Part shown: piece by piece, positions 1 through 8,591 of the stretch | Position numbering within the stretch: position 1 is the stretch's first letter | How the letters are laid out: each line of letters opens with the position of its first letter | DNA from: Gammaproteobacteria bacterium | GTDB lineage: Bacteria > Pseudomonadota > Gammaproteobacteria > Steroidobacterales > XN24 | Length of the DNA stretch: 64,000 bases | Assembly: GCA_020341735.1 (NCBI GenBank) | Contig: CP070833.1 | Coordinates: 2,066,707 to 2,130,706, forward strand | Reading direction: 5' to 3' | Notes under the pieces: model-generated | Database searches by the model: none | What the model was told of the DNA's origin: nothing | Seen by the model: the letters and a program-made list of their open reading frames with translations, nothing else | Made by a program: the position numbers and the translations under genes

Positions 1-73
1 AGAACCCACGGAATACCCCAACCACGACCGAGATCAGGAGGGCTGCCACCAGGATGTAATCGATTGTGACCAT
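1..73 (-). CDS. cvpA: CvpA family membrane protein, N-terminal fragment
   Basis: Only the first 24 codons are in the window; the gene runs off the left edge. The peptide begins MVTIDYILVAALLISVVVG and continues into an R-G-F, which is the first membrane segment of colicin V production protein. CvpA is an inner-membrane protein usually placed just upstream of purF. The start is the ATG at 73-71. It lies 57 bases downstream of dedD on the same strand, matching the common folC-dedD-cvpA-purF order, and that context is much of the reason for the call. The remainder of the protein cannot be checked here. Confidence 0.8.
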   Translation of the reverse strand, partial: MVTIDYILVAALLISVVVGVFRGF

Positions 74-130
74 GGGATACCGCGGCAAGGGCGGGCAGAG
101 TTTATCAGATGCGGTCGAACAACGGACTTA

Positions 131-784
131 TCAACCCTCGTTTGGAACAACCCGGCCGGTCTGCCCGCCCTTGGCCAGACTGTCTGCCAGAGCCTGTGCG
201 GTCGGCTTATCCTGCACGGGCCCCACACGGACCCGATGCATCACGGCCGAGCCGTCGCCCGTCTGTGACACAAAGACGTCGAATCCTTTATCGCGCAGGG
301 AATCTGCCAGCCTGGTCGCGTTGGCCTTGTTTGAGAAACTGCCGACCTGCACGGCCCACCCCCCGTCTAGGGAAGGCGGTGTCTGTGTAGATCTGTCATC
401 CGCCGGCTTCGACTGAGTTTTGGGCGACGCACTCTCCACAGGGAGCTTCTCTTCAGGTTGTGCGGCGGGTTGTGCCGCCGGCTGTGCCGGCTTTTCCGTC
501 TTGGCATCAGACTTCGGCCGGCGCTGGGTCTCCGCGGGTTCAGCTTGTTCAGGAACTCGCGTGATCGTGCCGGAAGCCGGCGTGGCGGGCCTGCGCGCGG
601 GCACATCAAGCCGGATCGTGTGGCTCCTCTGGTCACCGTCGTCGGTGGACAATTCCAGGCCGACTTCCACAGGCCGATCAGGCGGAGGGCCATCCAGTAA
701 TAGGGGGATCACGAGTATGCCGACTAACACCAGAACACCGGCCCCTACCAGTCGTTCCTTGAGTTGCTGGTCCATTCTTTTCAT
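131..784 (-). CDS. dedD: DedD-like SPOR-domain cell-division protein
   Basis: A 217-residue protein with a short cytoplasmic start, one membrane segment (about residues 12-28, rich in V, L and G), a long Pro/Ala/Lys/Glu-rich periplasmic linker and a C-terminal SPOR domain beginning at the WAVQVGSFS motif and ending with the second repeat (HRVRVGP). SPOR domains bind denuded septal peptidoglycan, and DedD contributes to constriction. The ATG at 784 overlaps the folC stop (ATGA), suggesting translational coupling; a second ATG three codons later (775) is an equally possible start. The linker contains a small repeat of AAQP units. Neighbours folC and cvpA support the assignment. Confidence 0.85.
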   Translation of the reverse strand: MKRMDQQLKERLVGAGVLVLVGILVIPLLLDGPPPDRPVEVGLELSTDDGDQRSHTIRLDVPARRPATPASGTITRVPEQAEPAETQRRPKSDAKTEKPAQPAAQPAAQPEEKLPVESASPKTQSKPADDRSTQTPPSLDGGWAVQVGSFSNKANATRLADSLRDKGFDVFVSQTGDGSAVMHRVRVGPVQDKPTAQALADSLAKGGQTGRVVPNEG

Positions 785-2079
785 CCGGGTTGATCGCCAC
801 CCCGCCCGCTCGCCGGCGAGTATACCGCAAGCCACTCCAAAGCCGGGCCGACAATATGGAATGAACCAAAGGCGATGACCCGATCCCCGACGGTCGATGC
901 GGACGCGGCCCGGCGACATGCCTGTTCGACTGTGTCGCAAGCCTCTATTCGCCGGCCACCCGCCGCCGCAACCTGGGCGGCTACCTCGTCGACCGATGCG
1001 CCCCGACCATCCTGTATGCCGGACAAGAACCACTCGTCGACAACGGATGCCAATTCCTTGACCACGCCGCCGATGTCCTTGTCGGCCAGCATTCCGAAGA
1101 CTGCTCTGGACGTGCCCGCTGAGGTACGCGAAGCCAGGATAGCCGCAAGTGCGCCGGCACCTTCAGGGTTGTGAGCCAGGTCGACGATCCACTCCACGTC
1201 GCCGGGAACAATCTGCATCCTGCCAGGCAACTCGAGCTGGTGGATCGCTCTCCTGACCCCGGCTTCCGATGCGAGCATGTCCGAATCGATCAAGGCCAGG
1301 GCCTGAAGCGCGCAGCCGGCATTCCTGATCAACACGCCGCGCAAGGAGCCGTAAGGCAGCGAATCGATGCCGCCGACAACGCCCGACAGGTGCCATACGT
1401 CCGCATGCGGCTCGATCCACCACTGTTCCTGGTATGAATAAACCGGCGCGCCGAGCGCCCCTGCACGAGACAGAAGTGTCTCGGGCGGGTCGGGATCACC
1501 GATCACGACCGCTCGTTTCGATCTCAAGATTCCGGCTTTCTCGTTGGCGATTGATTCCCGGTCAAATCCGAGCCAGGCCTGATGATCGAGGCCGATGCTC
1601 GTGATCACTGCCACGTCTGCATCAACGATATTGACGGCATCGAGGCGTCCGCCCATGCCCACTTCCAGGACGACAAGATCAGGCGATTCGGCAGCAAATA
1701 TCTCCAGTGCCGCCAGCGTACCGAACTCGAAGTAGGTAAGCGGTGTCCCGCGCCGCGCCCGCTCCACGGCCTCGAACGCACCAACCAGGCGGTCATCGTC
1801 GACGGGTTGGCCGTCGATCCGTATACGCTCGTTGTAGCGATAGAGGTGAGGAGAAGTATAGGTCGCCACCCGCAATCCGGAGGCGATCGCAACAGCTTCG
1901 ATGACCGCCACGCATGTTCCCTTGCCGTTCGTGCCAGCGACCGAAATCACTCTGCTCGTGACTGCCAGGCCCGGCAGTCTGGAGTAGACGGGTCTCAGCC
2001 TTTCCAGACCCAGTTCGATGTCGCGCGGATGCAGGGACTCCTGCCAGCGAAGCCAGCTCTCGAGGTCTCTGGGTCTCAT
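781..2079 (-). CDS. folC: Bifunctional folylpolyglutamate/dihydrofolate synthase
   Basis: A 432-residue Mur-ligase-like protein that adds glutamate to dihydropteroate and to folates in the cytoplasm. The ATP-binding P-loop AGTNGKGT lies at residues 48-55, followed by the typical Y-T-S-P-H segment at about residue 74 and the E-V-G-M-G-G-R-L-D-A motif near residue 140. The C-terminal domain contains DLAHNPEG. Length matches the family. The ATG at 2079 follows accD by 8 bases, and its stop overlaps dedD, so accD-folC-dedD is probably one transcript. This is the first of several folate or one-carbon genes in the window (also folE2, glyA, fhs). Confidence 0.95.
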   Translation of the reverse strand: MRPRDLESWLRWQESLHPRDIELGLERLRPVYSRLPGLAVTSRVISVAGTNGKGTCVAVIEAVAIASGLRVATYTSPHLYRYNERIRIDGQPVDDDRLVGAFEAVERARRGTPLTYFEFGTLAALEIFAAESPDLVVLEVGMGGRLDAVNIVDADVAVITSIGLDHQAWLGFDRESIANEKAGILRSKRAVVIGDPDPPETLLSRAGALGAPVYSYQEQWWIEPHADVWHLSGVVGGIDSLPYGSLRGVLIRNAGCALQALALIDSDMLASEAGVRRAIHQLELPGRMQIVPGDVEWIVDLAHNPEGAGALAAILASRTSAGTSRAVFGMLADKDIGGVVKELASVVDEWFLSGIQDGRGASVDEVAAQVAAAGGRRIEACDTVEQACRRAASASTVGDRVIAFGSFHIVGPALEWLAVYSPASGRGGDQPG

Positions 2080-2087
2080 TAGAAAGC

Positions 2088-2954
2088 TCAGTCGCCGGTG
2101 GGATGCGGTTGTCGTGTAAGAATTGTCAACAGGGACGCAAGCCGCTCACGCATCTCCCGGCGGTCGATGATCATGTCGAGCGCGCCATGCTCGACCAGAA
2201 ACTCGCTGCGCTGGAATCCCTCTGGAAGGGTCTCGCCAACTGTCTGTTGTATTACTCGGGGTCCGGCAAACCCTATCAGCGCTTTGGGTTCCGCGACATT
2301 CAAGTCACCCAGCATGGCAAGGCTTGCTGACACGCCACCGGTTGTCGGGTCCGTCAGTACAGAAATGTAGGGAATACCGGCGTCCGACAATTTCGCCAGA
2401 ATTGCACTCGTCTTCGACATCTGCATGAGTGAAAAAAGCGCTTCCTGCATGCGTGCGCCGCCGCTCGCGGAGAAACAGACAAGCGGGATGCGCTGGGACA
2501 GGGCCAGTTTCGCCGCTCGCGCGAAGCGCTCGCCGGCAACGGAACCCATGGAGCCGCCCATGAATCGGAACTCGAAGGCACAGGCTACCAGCGGTGTCCC
2601 GTATAACTCGCCGCTCATCGCCACGAACGCGTCTCTCTCTCCGGTATCTTTCTGGGCCTGGACAAGCCGATCGCGGTATCGTCGGCTGTCCTTAAAGCGC
2701 AGCGGGTCTTCAGGCGCCAGTCGTTCACCGATTTCAGTCCCGCTGCCCTCATCGAAGAACAACTTGAGGCGGGTGCGCGCGTCGACCCGCATATGGTGAT
2801 TACATTTTGGGCAGACGTATGAGTTCCTCTCAACCTCGGCCCGATAGAGAACTGAGCCGCAATCCGGGCACTTGCTCCAGATTCCCTCAGGCACCGATCG
2901 CCTGCGGCGCTGCGTTTTGATACGCGAGGGCATTAATTTGTCGAACCAATTCAT
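2088..2954 (-). CDS. accD: Acetyl-CoA carboxylase carboxyltransferase, beta subunit
   Basis: A 288-residue carboxyltransferase beta subunit of the heteromeric acetyl-CoA carboxylase, which makes malonyl-CoA for fatty-acid synthesis together with AccA. The N-terminal zinc ribbon uses Cys29, Cys32, Cys48 and Cys51 (CPDC and CPKC). The crotonase-like domain follows, with the [10 protein letters not shown] segment and the PTTGGVSAS segment. The ATG at 2954 (MNWFDKL) is chosen because it gives the family N-terminus; an upstream in-frame extension would run through a palindrome and a promoter-like sequence. trpF, which sits between truA and accD in Pseudomonas, is absent. Confidence 0.95.
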   Translation of the reverse strand: MNWFDKLMPSRIKTQRRRRSVPEGIWSKCPDCGSVLYRAEVERNSYVCPKCNHHMRVDARTRLKLFFDEGSGTEIGERLAPEDPLRFKDSRRYRDRLVQAQKDTGERDAFVAMSGELYGTPLVACAFEFRFMGGSMGSVAGERFARAAKLALSQRIPLVCFSASGGARMQEALFSLMQMSKTSAILAKLSDAGIPYISVLTDPTTGGVSASLAMLGDLNVAEPKALIGFAGPRVIQQTVGETLPEGFQRSEFLVEHGALDMIIDRREMRERLASLLTILTRQPHPTGD

Positions 2955-2989
2955 CCGCCCTAGTTGCTCCGTTCGTGACTTCCGCAAAC

Positions 2990-3014
2990 CTCTCCGGATC
3001 CGGAGAGCATCATA
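2990..3014 (-). promoter_or_regulatory. Perfect 18-bp palindrome beside a -10-like hexamer upstream of accD
   Basis: CTCTCCGGATCCGGAGAG (2990-3007) is a perfect inverted repeat without a loop. Directly upstream on the minus strand is TATGAT (complement of 3009-3014), a good -10 hexamer; the -35 region is weak (CTGACC 19 bases further upstream). The palindrome would therefore cover the start of an accD transcript, where a repressor operator or a 5' hairpin would sit. No protein is known to bind it from the sequence alone. Confidence 0.45.
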
Positions 3015-3035
3015 GCGCAATCGCCGGTGAGCCGG

Positions 3036-3818
3036 TCAGCCGGCAGGTATGGCCGCCATGTCCGGGACGGGAGTCTCCAGGTCCGCTCCGTAGTCGACCC
3101 TGAGGAGGTAAAGGCCGCAGGCCGGCGCTGTCATCCCGGCCACTCTCCGATCACGGCTTTCTAGCACATCTCCCATCCACCCCGGCTCGGCATCCTGTCG
3201 ACCGATGCGTACCAGGGTGCCCGCGATATTCCGGACCATGTGATGAAGGAACGCGTTAGCCTTGACCTCGATCCAGACGACGTCGCCTGAGCGGCCGACA
3301 TCGACGCTCAGCACGGTTCGAACGGGAGACCGGGCCTGGCACTCCGATGCCCGAAGCGACGAGAAATCATGCTCTCCTATCAGGAAGTTTGCCGCGGCCC
3401 GCATTCGATCTATCTCCAGTCGGCGATGGTGCCACCATGCGCGACGGGCGAGCAGGGCTGAGCGGCTTTTCGCATTGTGGATAACATACCGATAGGTCCG
3501 CGCACGCGCGGAAAATCGCGCATGAAACTCCTCGCCGACCCGGACGGCCCAGCGCACGGACACGTCCTCGGGAAGATTCGAATTGACGCCTATGGTCCAG
3601 GCGCGTTCAGGGCGGTTGGCGTCAGACTCGAAATGCACGACCTGGCCCAGAGCGTGAACACCGGCGTCGGTCCGTCCAGCGCACACCACCGAGGTGGGAT
3701 GATCCGCGACGGTGGAGATCGCCTCCTCCAGAGTCTGCTGGACGCTGCGTTCGTTTCGCTGAGATTGCCAACCGCAGAACCGGGTGCCGTCGTACTCCAG
3801 ACCGAGAACGAATCGCAT
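3036..3818 (-). CDS. truA: tRNA pseudouridine(38-40) synthase TruA
   Basis: A 260-residue protein that isomerises uridines 38-40 in the anticodon arm of many tRNAs. The catalytic Asp51 lies in the signature CAGRTDAGVHALGQ. The N-terminus LEYDGTRFCGWQ and the downstream F-H-A-R-F and H-H-M-V-R-N segments are all as in the family, and the length is standard. The start is the ATG at 3818; the open frame continues upstream into the next gene's end, but only from this ATG does the protein match TruA. Its start is two bases from the stop of the EcfT-like gene, so the two are probably co-translated. Confidence 0.95.
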   Translation of the reverse strand: MRFVLGLEYDGTRFCGWQSQRNERSVQQTLEEAISTVADHPTSVVCAGRTDAGVHALGQVVHFESDANRPERAWTIGVNSNLPEDVSVRWAVRVGEEFHARFSARARTYRYVIHNAKSRSALLARRAWWHHRRLEIDRMRAAANFLIGEHDFSSLRASECQARSPVRTVLSVDVGRSGDVVWIEVKANAFLHHMVRNIAGTLVRIGRQDAEPGWMGDVLESRDRRVAGMTAPACGLYLLRVDYGADLETPVPDMAAIPAG

Positions 3819-3820
3819 GA

Positions 3821-4540
3821 CTAGAAGCGCAGCAAGCCCAGGAGCAACATCAGCACGCAGCCCAAAATCAGCCAATCGGTAAGACTCGGGAGGGGTTGCT
3901 TCGGCAGGTCTGCGTCAGACTGACTCCGCTGCGCTTGATTCTCGATATCACGCACGAGCTCGGCAGCCGCAGTGGCCCAGCCCCCAAAATCACGACCGCG
4001 AATACCGGCCTTGCCTGCGGCATCCGCCACCAGCTCCGCGGTGCGCGGCACCGCGTCCAACGTCAACGCAATTCGGCGAGAAAGCCTTCGTGTATCAAGT
4101 CCCAGCATCCCAAGAGGCCTCAGAAGAGCCGCGAGTGCGCCCGCGATTTCAGGCGCGGGAGTCGTCTGGCGCATGAGCTCAACGGCGGTGACGAGTAACA
4201 CGAGCACGCCGGCGCGCCTGAGCGCGAGTTCGATGTCAGACCAGCCGGGCAGGAACGCGACACCCGAGACTTCGGGTTCGGGCGCCACCAACAGGTAAAT
4301 TACCGCAAGGGACAATAGCAACCAGCGGATGCGGCGAAGAGCTCGCCAGACAAGGGCAAGGGAATCCCCGCCCCGTCGCGCGGCGAACCCGAGCAACACC
4401 GCTGCAACCAGGACCTGGTCAATCAAGCTGTAGCGAAAGACAACGCTTCCCAGAACAATCAGGGCGATCAGCCTGAATACAGGTGGAAATCGCAACTGTC
4501 CCAGCCTGGAGCTCGGCGTCCCGCGGACGCCGCCACCCAA
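3821..4540 (-). CDS. EcfT/CbiQ-like integral membrane protein of unknown role
   Basis: A 239-residue protein with about four hydrophobic helices in the first half (residues 20-115), a conserved-looking cytoplasmic stretch with many arginines, and a final membrane helix (about 222-238). Layout and composition resemble the transmembrane T component of energy-coupling-factor transporters, but no A-component ATPase or substrate-binding S component is nearby, and I see no clean Ala-Arg-Gly coupling motifs. The frame begins right after the fimV stop with a TTG at 4540; a second TTG at 4495 is also possible. It ends two bases before truA. Function unknown; the EcfT relation is inference. Confidence 0.6.
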   Translation of the reverse strand: MGGGVRGTPSSRLGQLRFPPVFRLIALIVLGSVVFRYSLIDQVLVAAVLLGFAARRGGDSLALVWRALRRIRWLLLSLAVIYLLVAPEPEVSGVAFLPGWSDIELALRRAGVLVLLVTAVELMRQTTPAPEIAGALAALLRPLGMLGLDTRRLSRRIALTLDAVPRTAELVADAAGKAGIRGRDFGGWATAAAELVRDIENQAQRSQSDADLPKQPLPSLTDWLILGCVLMLLLGLLRF

Positions 4541-7417
4541 CTATCCCAGCCCGTCTAAGAGCTGCCGGGCTTCTTCTTTTTGAGCTTCGTCGCCCTCCTC
4601 GGCAACCTCTTCGAGGATACTCTTCGCCCCATCTGGATCGCCCATGTCGATATATGCCCGGGCAAGGTCCAGCTTCGTACCGACTTCGCTGAGGGTCACA
4701 TCTGACGGCTTGACCTGCGGCATCTCCTGCGTGGCATCCGCGTCCGAGATATCGGGCAGCACCTCCTCAGGGGATGCAACCTTGGTCGCCTCGTCATCAC
4801 CGAAGATCTCTTCGATCAGCGTTTCTCCATCCGGTCCTTGGCCCGCGATCGGTATCTCCGCAGTCTTGTCGAGGTCGGATTCAGCCTCGGCCGTCAGGTC
4901 CTCGAGATTCAGATCTTCCTCAGACAGCGGGGCCACCTCAACGGTCTCTTCGTCACCGGTGATCATGTCGAGCGCAGGCAATTCCTTGGTCTCGCCCTCC
5001 GCATCCAGACTTATGAGGTCCAGGTCCTCTGCGCTGGCCACGGCGGTCTCGTCATCAGCCGCTTCTTCTACCCTATCCAGCACCTCCGTCAGCCCGGTCT
5101 CTTCAGGGGGCTCTTCGCTTCCAGGCTTGTCCAGCGCCTCGGTTGCGGATACATCCTCCACCGCTTCCTCTACGCCGGACAGATCAAGCGCTTCCGCTTC
5201 GGCAGCCTCTTGTAACCCGGGTTCGGCAAGATGCTCACCGCTGAGCTCGTCCAGGTCGATGTCCAGACCCAGATCCTCTATTTCCAGTTCGGCAGTGGCA
5301 TCCGGACCACCAACCTCAGCTTCCGGGACGACCGGGACCTCGCCTGTTGCGCTCAGATCGAAGTCGAGTGAGCCCGAATCCGAATCCGCTGCCTCTGGGC
5401 CAATGGCGAAATCTACGTCACTCTCATCTCCGCTCGTCTCAGCCGCGGATGCTTCGTCGCCCTCTGCTGTCTCCAAGGCGCCGGCATCACCCTCGGTGGC
5501 AAAAATCGACTCATCGGGGCATATCTGACGCCCCATGATCGCCACACGCTCCCATTCGCTGGAATCGCCCCCGTCAAGGCGGGAGCGGAGATCCTTTGCC
5601 TCGGACAGGAACTCTTCCTGTTTGCCCCACACGAACAGGATATCCAGCAATTTGAGCCGCAGGTCGGATCGATCGGGATCGCGCTCGATGGCCTTGCCGA
5701 CCAGATCGGCTGCCTGGTCATATAGCCCGTAGGCCATGTGAAAGTCGGCTTCTGCGAGAGGATCGGACTGTTCGAGATTGATGCCGGTCGCGCCGGCGAT
5801 CGTATCCTCGAACGGATATGCATACTCACCAGTGGCTGACGGAGGAGAAGGCTCAGTCGGCTCGGCCGGCGGCTTTGGCTCCACATCGATATCCGGTGCG
5901 GCTTCCGATTCTGGTTCCGGTTCGGCCAGTTCGAGATTCCCAGTTTCGTCGACCTCTTCCACTTCGTCGACCTGGATGCCGGAGGCGGGCGCAATCGTCT
6001 TGGCAACGGCGGCTTCAGCAGCACCGCCTGCCGCGGTCGCGGAGGCCCAGCTCTCATACGGAACCTCGGACTCCTCCTGGCGACGCCGCCAGACAAAGGC
6101 CACGCCGCCAAGAATCGCTACGATGATCACCAGCCAGGTCCAAAGAGATGAGAACAAACCGCCCTTTTCATCCTCCTGGGAACCCAACTGGGCCACCGGC
6201 GGCGTTGCCGCCTCGGGTGCTGCCGGCTCGCTTGCCGCTGGCGCCTGAGCCACGGTCGGCTCAGCTGGCACGGATTCAGCCGGAGCCGTCCCCGGCTCTA
6301 CAGCGCCTGGCTCGGCTGCTTCCTGACCGCTGACCTCACCCGTGGCTGGTTGTTCGCGGCCTTGTTCGAGACCGGACAGGCGATCCTGTAGAGCCGCTAT
6401 CTCCTCATCTTTGAGGCCAATGAGTTGGCGGGTTTCTTCGAGTTCGCGGCGCAATGACTGAACAGCCGCCAGTAGTTCTTCGTTCAACGCCTCCTGCTCG
6501 GCCCTGTACTCCACGGGAGCGGCAGAATCGGCAGCCGCCCCCGGGGCCGAGCCGGCGGCCGGTTCGGGCGCCGGCGGCACCAGCTCCAACCGCGTCTCTT
6601 CAGCCCGGGCAGCCGGTGGTAACGCGCTCGGCGCCTGGGCCTTGTCGGAACGCCAGTCGCTGTTCTGCCGGCGGACCTCCGCCGACGCTTGTGCGTTATT
6701 CCGCAGCGTCATCTCGGAGTAGTCCGGCACCCTCAGGGTGGCTCCGGCTCGGAGGCGATTAATGTTGCCGTTAAAGGCGTCCGGGTTAGCTTCATAAAGG
6801 GCAATCATTGCCTGATTGACCGAGATGCTGCTGTCTGGTCTGACCCTTTCGGCGATGCCCCAGAGTGTTTCGTTTCTGCGTACCGGACCGTAGGTGCTGG
6901 CGGTCGGTCGCTGAGCAGGCCTGGTCGCCGGGGGCGGCGTCGACGGTCGCGACACAACGCCGGCAGACGGAACCGGCGCAATCGGCGCAGCCGGAGCCGG
7001 TTCAGGACTCTCTGGTTCGGGCAGGTACAGGGGCGGATCGAGCAGTACCGTGTACTCGCGCAGCAGCCGTCCGCCGCTGGATCGAGCCTCGATCAGGAAT
7101 GTAAGAAATGGCTCAACAACCGGCTGTGACGACCGTACCCGGACGATCGCTCCTCCGGCCTGTCGCTCTACCGTAAAGGTCAGCTGATCCAGGATTGCGA
7201 CCCTTTCTACGCCGAAGCGTTCGAAAACGTCCCTGGACGCGACCTGGACCTGAAGAGTGTCTAGCTCCTCCGCGCCAGCCGCGCTGATCTTTATCTCGGC
7301 ATCTAATCGCTCATTGAGGTATGAGTTGAGGTTGATGTCGCCGAGCCCGAGCGAACTGCCGCTGGTCGGTATCAAGACCAGGGCAACGATGCCGAGCCAT
7401 CGAGATCTTAAGGTCAT
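4541..7417 (-). CDS. fimV: FimV pilus-assembly / polarity hub protein
   Basis: A 958-residue protein: export signal at residues 1-24, the FimV N-terminal domain (about 25-130, starting LGLGDINLNSYLNERLDAE), a Pro-rich linker, a LysM peptidoglycan-binding domain (about 177-232), a coiled coil (about 305-353), one transmembrane helix (about 421-443) followed by W-R-R-R, a very acidic cytoplasmic part, a TPR segment near residues 560-620 and the conserved FimV C-terminus (TKLDLARAYIDMGD) at the end. FimV organises type IV pilus machinery and polar proteins. The ATG at 7417 has a GGGAG Shine-Dalgarno sequence. fimX lies 10 kb away. asd upstream and truA downstream are its usual neighbours. Confidence 0.95.
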   Translation of the reverse strand: MTLRSRWLGIVALVLIPTSGSSLGLGDINLNSYLNERLDAEIKISAAGAEELDTLQVQVASRDVFERFGVERVAILDQLTFTVERQAGGAIVRVRSSQPVVEPFLTFLIEARSSGGRLLREYTVLLDPPLYLPEPESPEPAPAAPIAPVPSAGVVSRPSTPPPATRPAQRPTASTYGPVRRNETLWGIAERVRPDSSISVNQAMIALYEANPDAFNGNINRLRAGATLRVPDYSEMTLRNNAQASAEVRRQNSDWRSDKAQAPSALPPAARAEETRLELVPPAPEPAAGSAPGAAADSAAPVEYRAEQEALNEELLAAVQSLRRELEETRQLIGLKDEEIAALQDRLSGLEQGREQPATGEVSGQEAAEPGAVEPGTAPAESVPAEPTVAQAPAASEPAAPEAATPPVAQLGSQEDEKGGLFSSLWTWLVIIVAILGGVAFVWRRRQEESEVPYESWASATAAGGAAEAAVAKTIAPASGIQVDEVEEVDETGNLELAEPEPESEAAPDIDVEPKPPAEPTEPSPPSATGEYAYPFEDTIAGATGINLEQSDPLAEADFHMAYGLYDQAADLVGKAIERDPDRSDLRLKLLDILFVWGKQEEFLSEAKDLRSRLDGGDSSEWERVAIMGRQICPDESIFATEGDAGALETAEGDEASAAETSGDESDVDFAIGPEAADSDSGSLDFDLSATGEVPVVPEAEVGGPDATAELEIEDLGLDIDLDELSGEHLAEPGLQEAAEAEALDLSGVEEAVEDVSATEALDKPGSEEPPEETGLTEVLDRVEEAADDETAVASAEDLDLISLDAEGETKELPALDMITGDEETVEVAPLSEEDLNLEDLTAEAESDLDKTAEIPIAGQGPDGETLIEEIFGDDEATKVASPEEVLPDISDADATQEMPQVKPSDVTLSEVGTKLDLARAYIDMGDPDGAKSILEEVAEEGDEAQKEEARQLLDGLG

Positions 7418-7538
7418 TTCTACTCCCTGAATGCTTCCCGGGGGGAGGGAAAACGATTCTCTATCTTGACCGAAATTAAGTACTTACACGTCGATGACGA
7501 TCTGATAATTCTCTTTACAAAATCTGTGCAACTATAGC

Positions 7539-8561
7539 TTATAGATAACTTTTCACCAACAATTCAGCGATTTGCACGCTATTGAGTGCGGCGCCCTTCC
7601 GCACGTTGTCCGCGACCACCCACATGTCCAGACCACGCGGATGAGAAATGTCTTCGCGAATTCTGCCGACGAAGACCGGGTCATTACCAGCCGCATCCGT
7701 CACAGGCGTAGGGTAGCCGCCAGATTCCATATGGTCGAGTACCGTGATTCCGGGCGCGTCTCTCAGGATAGCAGCGGCGCCCTCGGCACTGATTTTTTCC
7801 CGGGTCTCGAGATGGATCGCCTCGCTGTGGCCGAAGAACACCGGAACCCGGACCGCGGTAGGGTTAATCATCATCCCGGGTTCATCCAGAATCTTGCGGG
7901 TCTCCCACACCATCTTCATTTCTTCGCGACTGTATCGATTCTTTTCCCAAACGTCGATCTGTGGCAGCAAATTGAATGCGATCTGTTTTGGGGTCGTCAT
8001 CTCGCCTAGCGGTTTTCCACTGAGCAACAGACTGGTCTGCCGCGCGAGGTCCTCGACCAGGCCACGACCCGCACCGGAGACGGCCTGATACGTCGCCACA
8101 TTGATGCGCTCGATGCCTACTGCTGAATGGATCGGACCAAGAGCGACCACCATCTGGATAGTAGAACAGTTGGGATTGGCGATGATGTTTCTGGATCGGA
8201 ACCCGGTGATGGCTTCTGGATTGACCTCCGGCACCACCAGAGGAACATCATCCTCCAGACGGAATCTCGAAGTGTTATCGATGACGACGCAACCGGCATC
8301 ACCCGCTTTCGGTGCATAGATTTCGGAAACACCCGCACCCGCGGAGAATAGACCCACTTGCGCCCTCGAAAAGTCGAAGTCTGAAACATCCTCGACCGTG
8401 TACTCACGATTTCGGAATGTGACCTTGCTCCCTGCCGACCGCTCGCTGGCAAGAGGAAAGAGCTCGCTGACCGGGAACTGCCGTTCTTCCAGAATGGCAA
8501 GCATCGACTCACCCACCAGTCCGGTGGCGCCGAGGATTGCGACAGAATATTCCTGACTCAT
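7539..8561 (-). CDS. asd: Aspartate-semialdehyde dehydrogenase
   Basis: A 340-residue NADP-dependent enzyme reducing aspartyl phosphate to aspartate semialdehyde, on the way to lysine, threonine, methionine and diaminopimelate. The dinucleotide-binding motif GATGLVG is at residues 11-17 and the catalytic Cys132 is in NPNCSTIQ. The C-terminal H-L-E-T-R-E-K and H-P-R segments fit. The length is that of the shorter Asd type. The ATG at 8561 is 30 bases after the stop of the MFS gene. The 121 bases between asd and fimV are A+T-rich and probably hold the fimV promoter. Confidence 0.95.
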   Translation of the reverse strand: MSQEYSVAILGATGLVGESMLAILEERQFPVSELFPLASERSAGSKVTFRNREYTVEDVSDFDFSRAQVGLFSAGAGVSEIYAPKAGDAGCVVIDNTSRFRLEDDVPLVVPEVNPEAITGFRSRNIIANPNCSTIQMVVALGPIHSAVGIERINVATYQAVSGAGRGLVEDLARQTSLLLSGKPLGEMTTPKQIAFNLLPQIDVWEKNRYSREEMKMVWETRKILDEPGMMINPTAVRVPVFFGHSEAIHLETREKISAEGAAAILRDAPGITVLDHMESGGYPTPVTDAAGNDPVFVGRIREDISHPRGLDMWVVADNVRKGAALNSVQIAELLVKSYL

Positions 8562-8591
8562 AATGCTCTAGTCCGTATTACAACCATCTCG

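Noticed and set aside
4644-5528. A serine-rich 294-codon plus-strand frame
   Set aside because: It mirrors the acidic repeat region of fimV; the Ser-rich composition is the complement of Asp/Glu codons.
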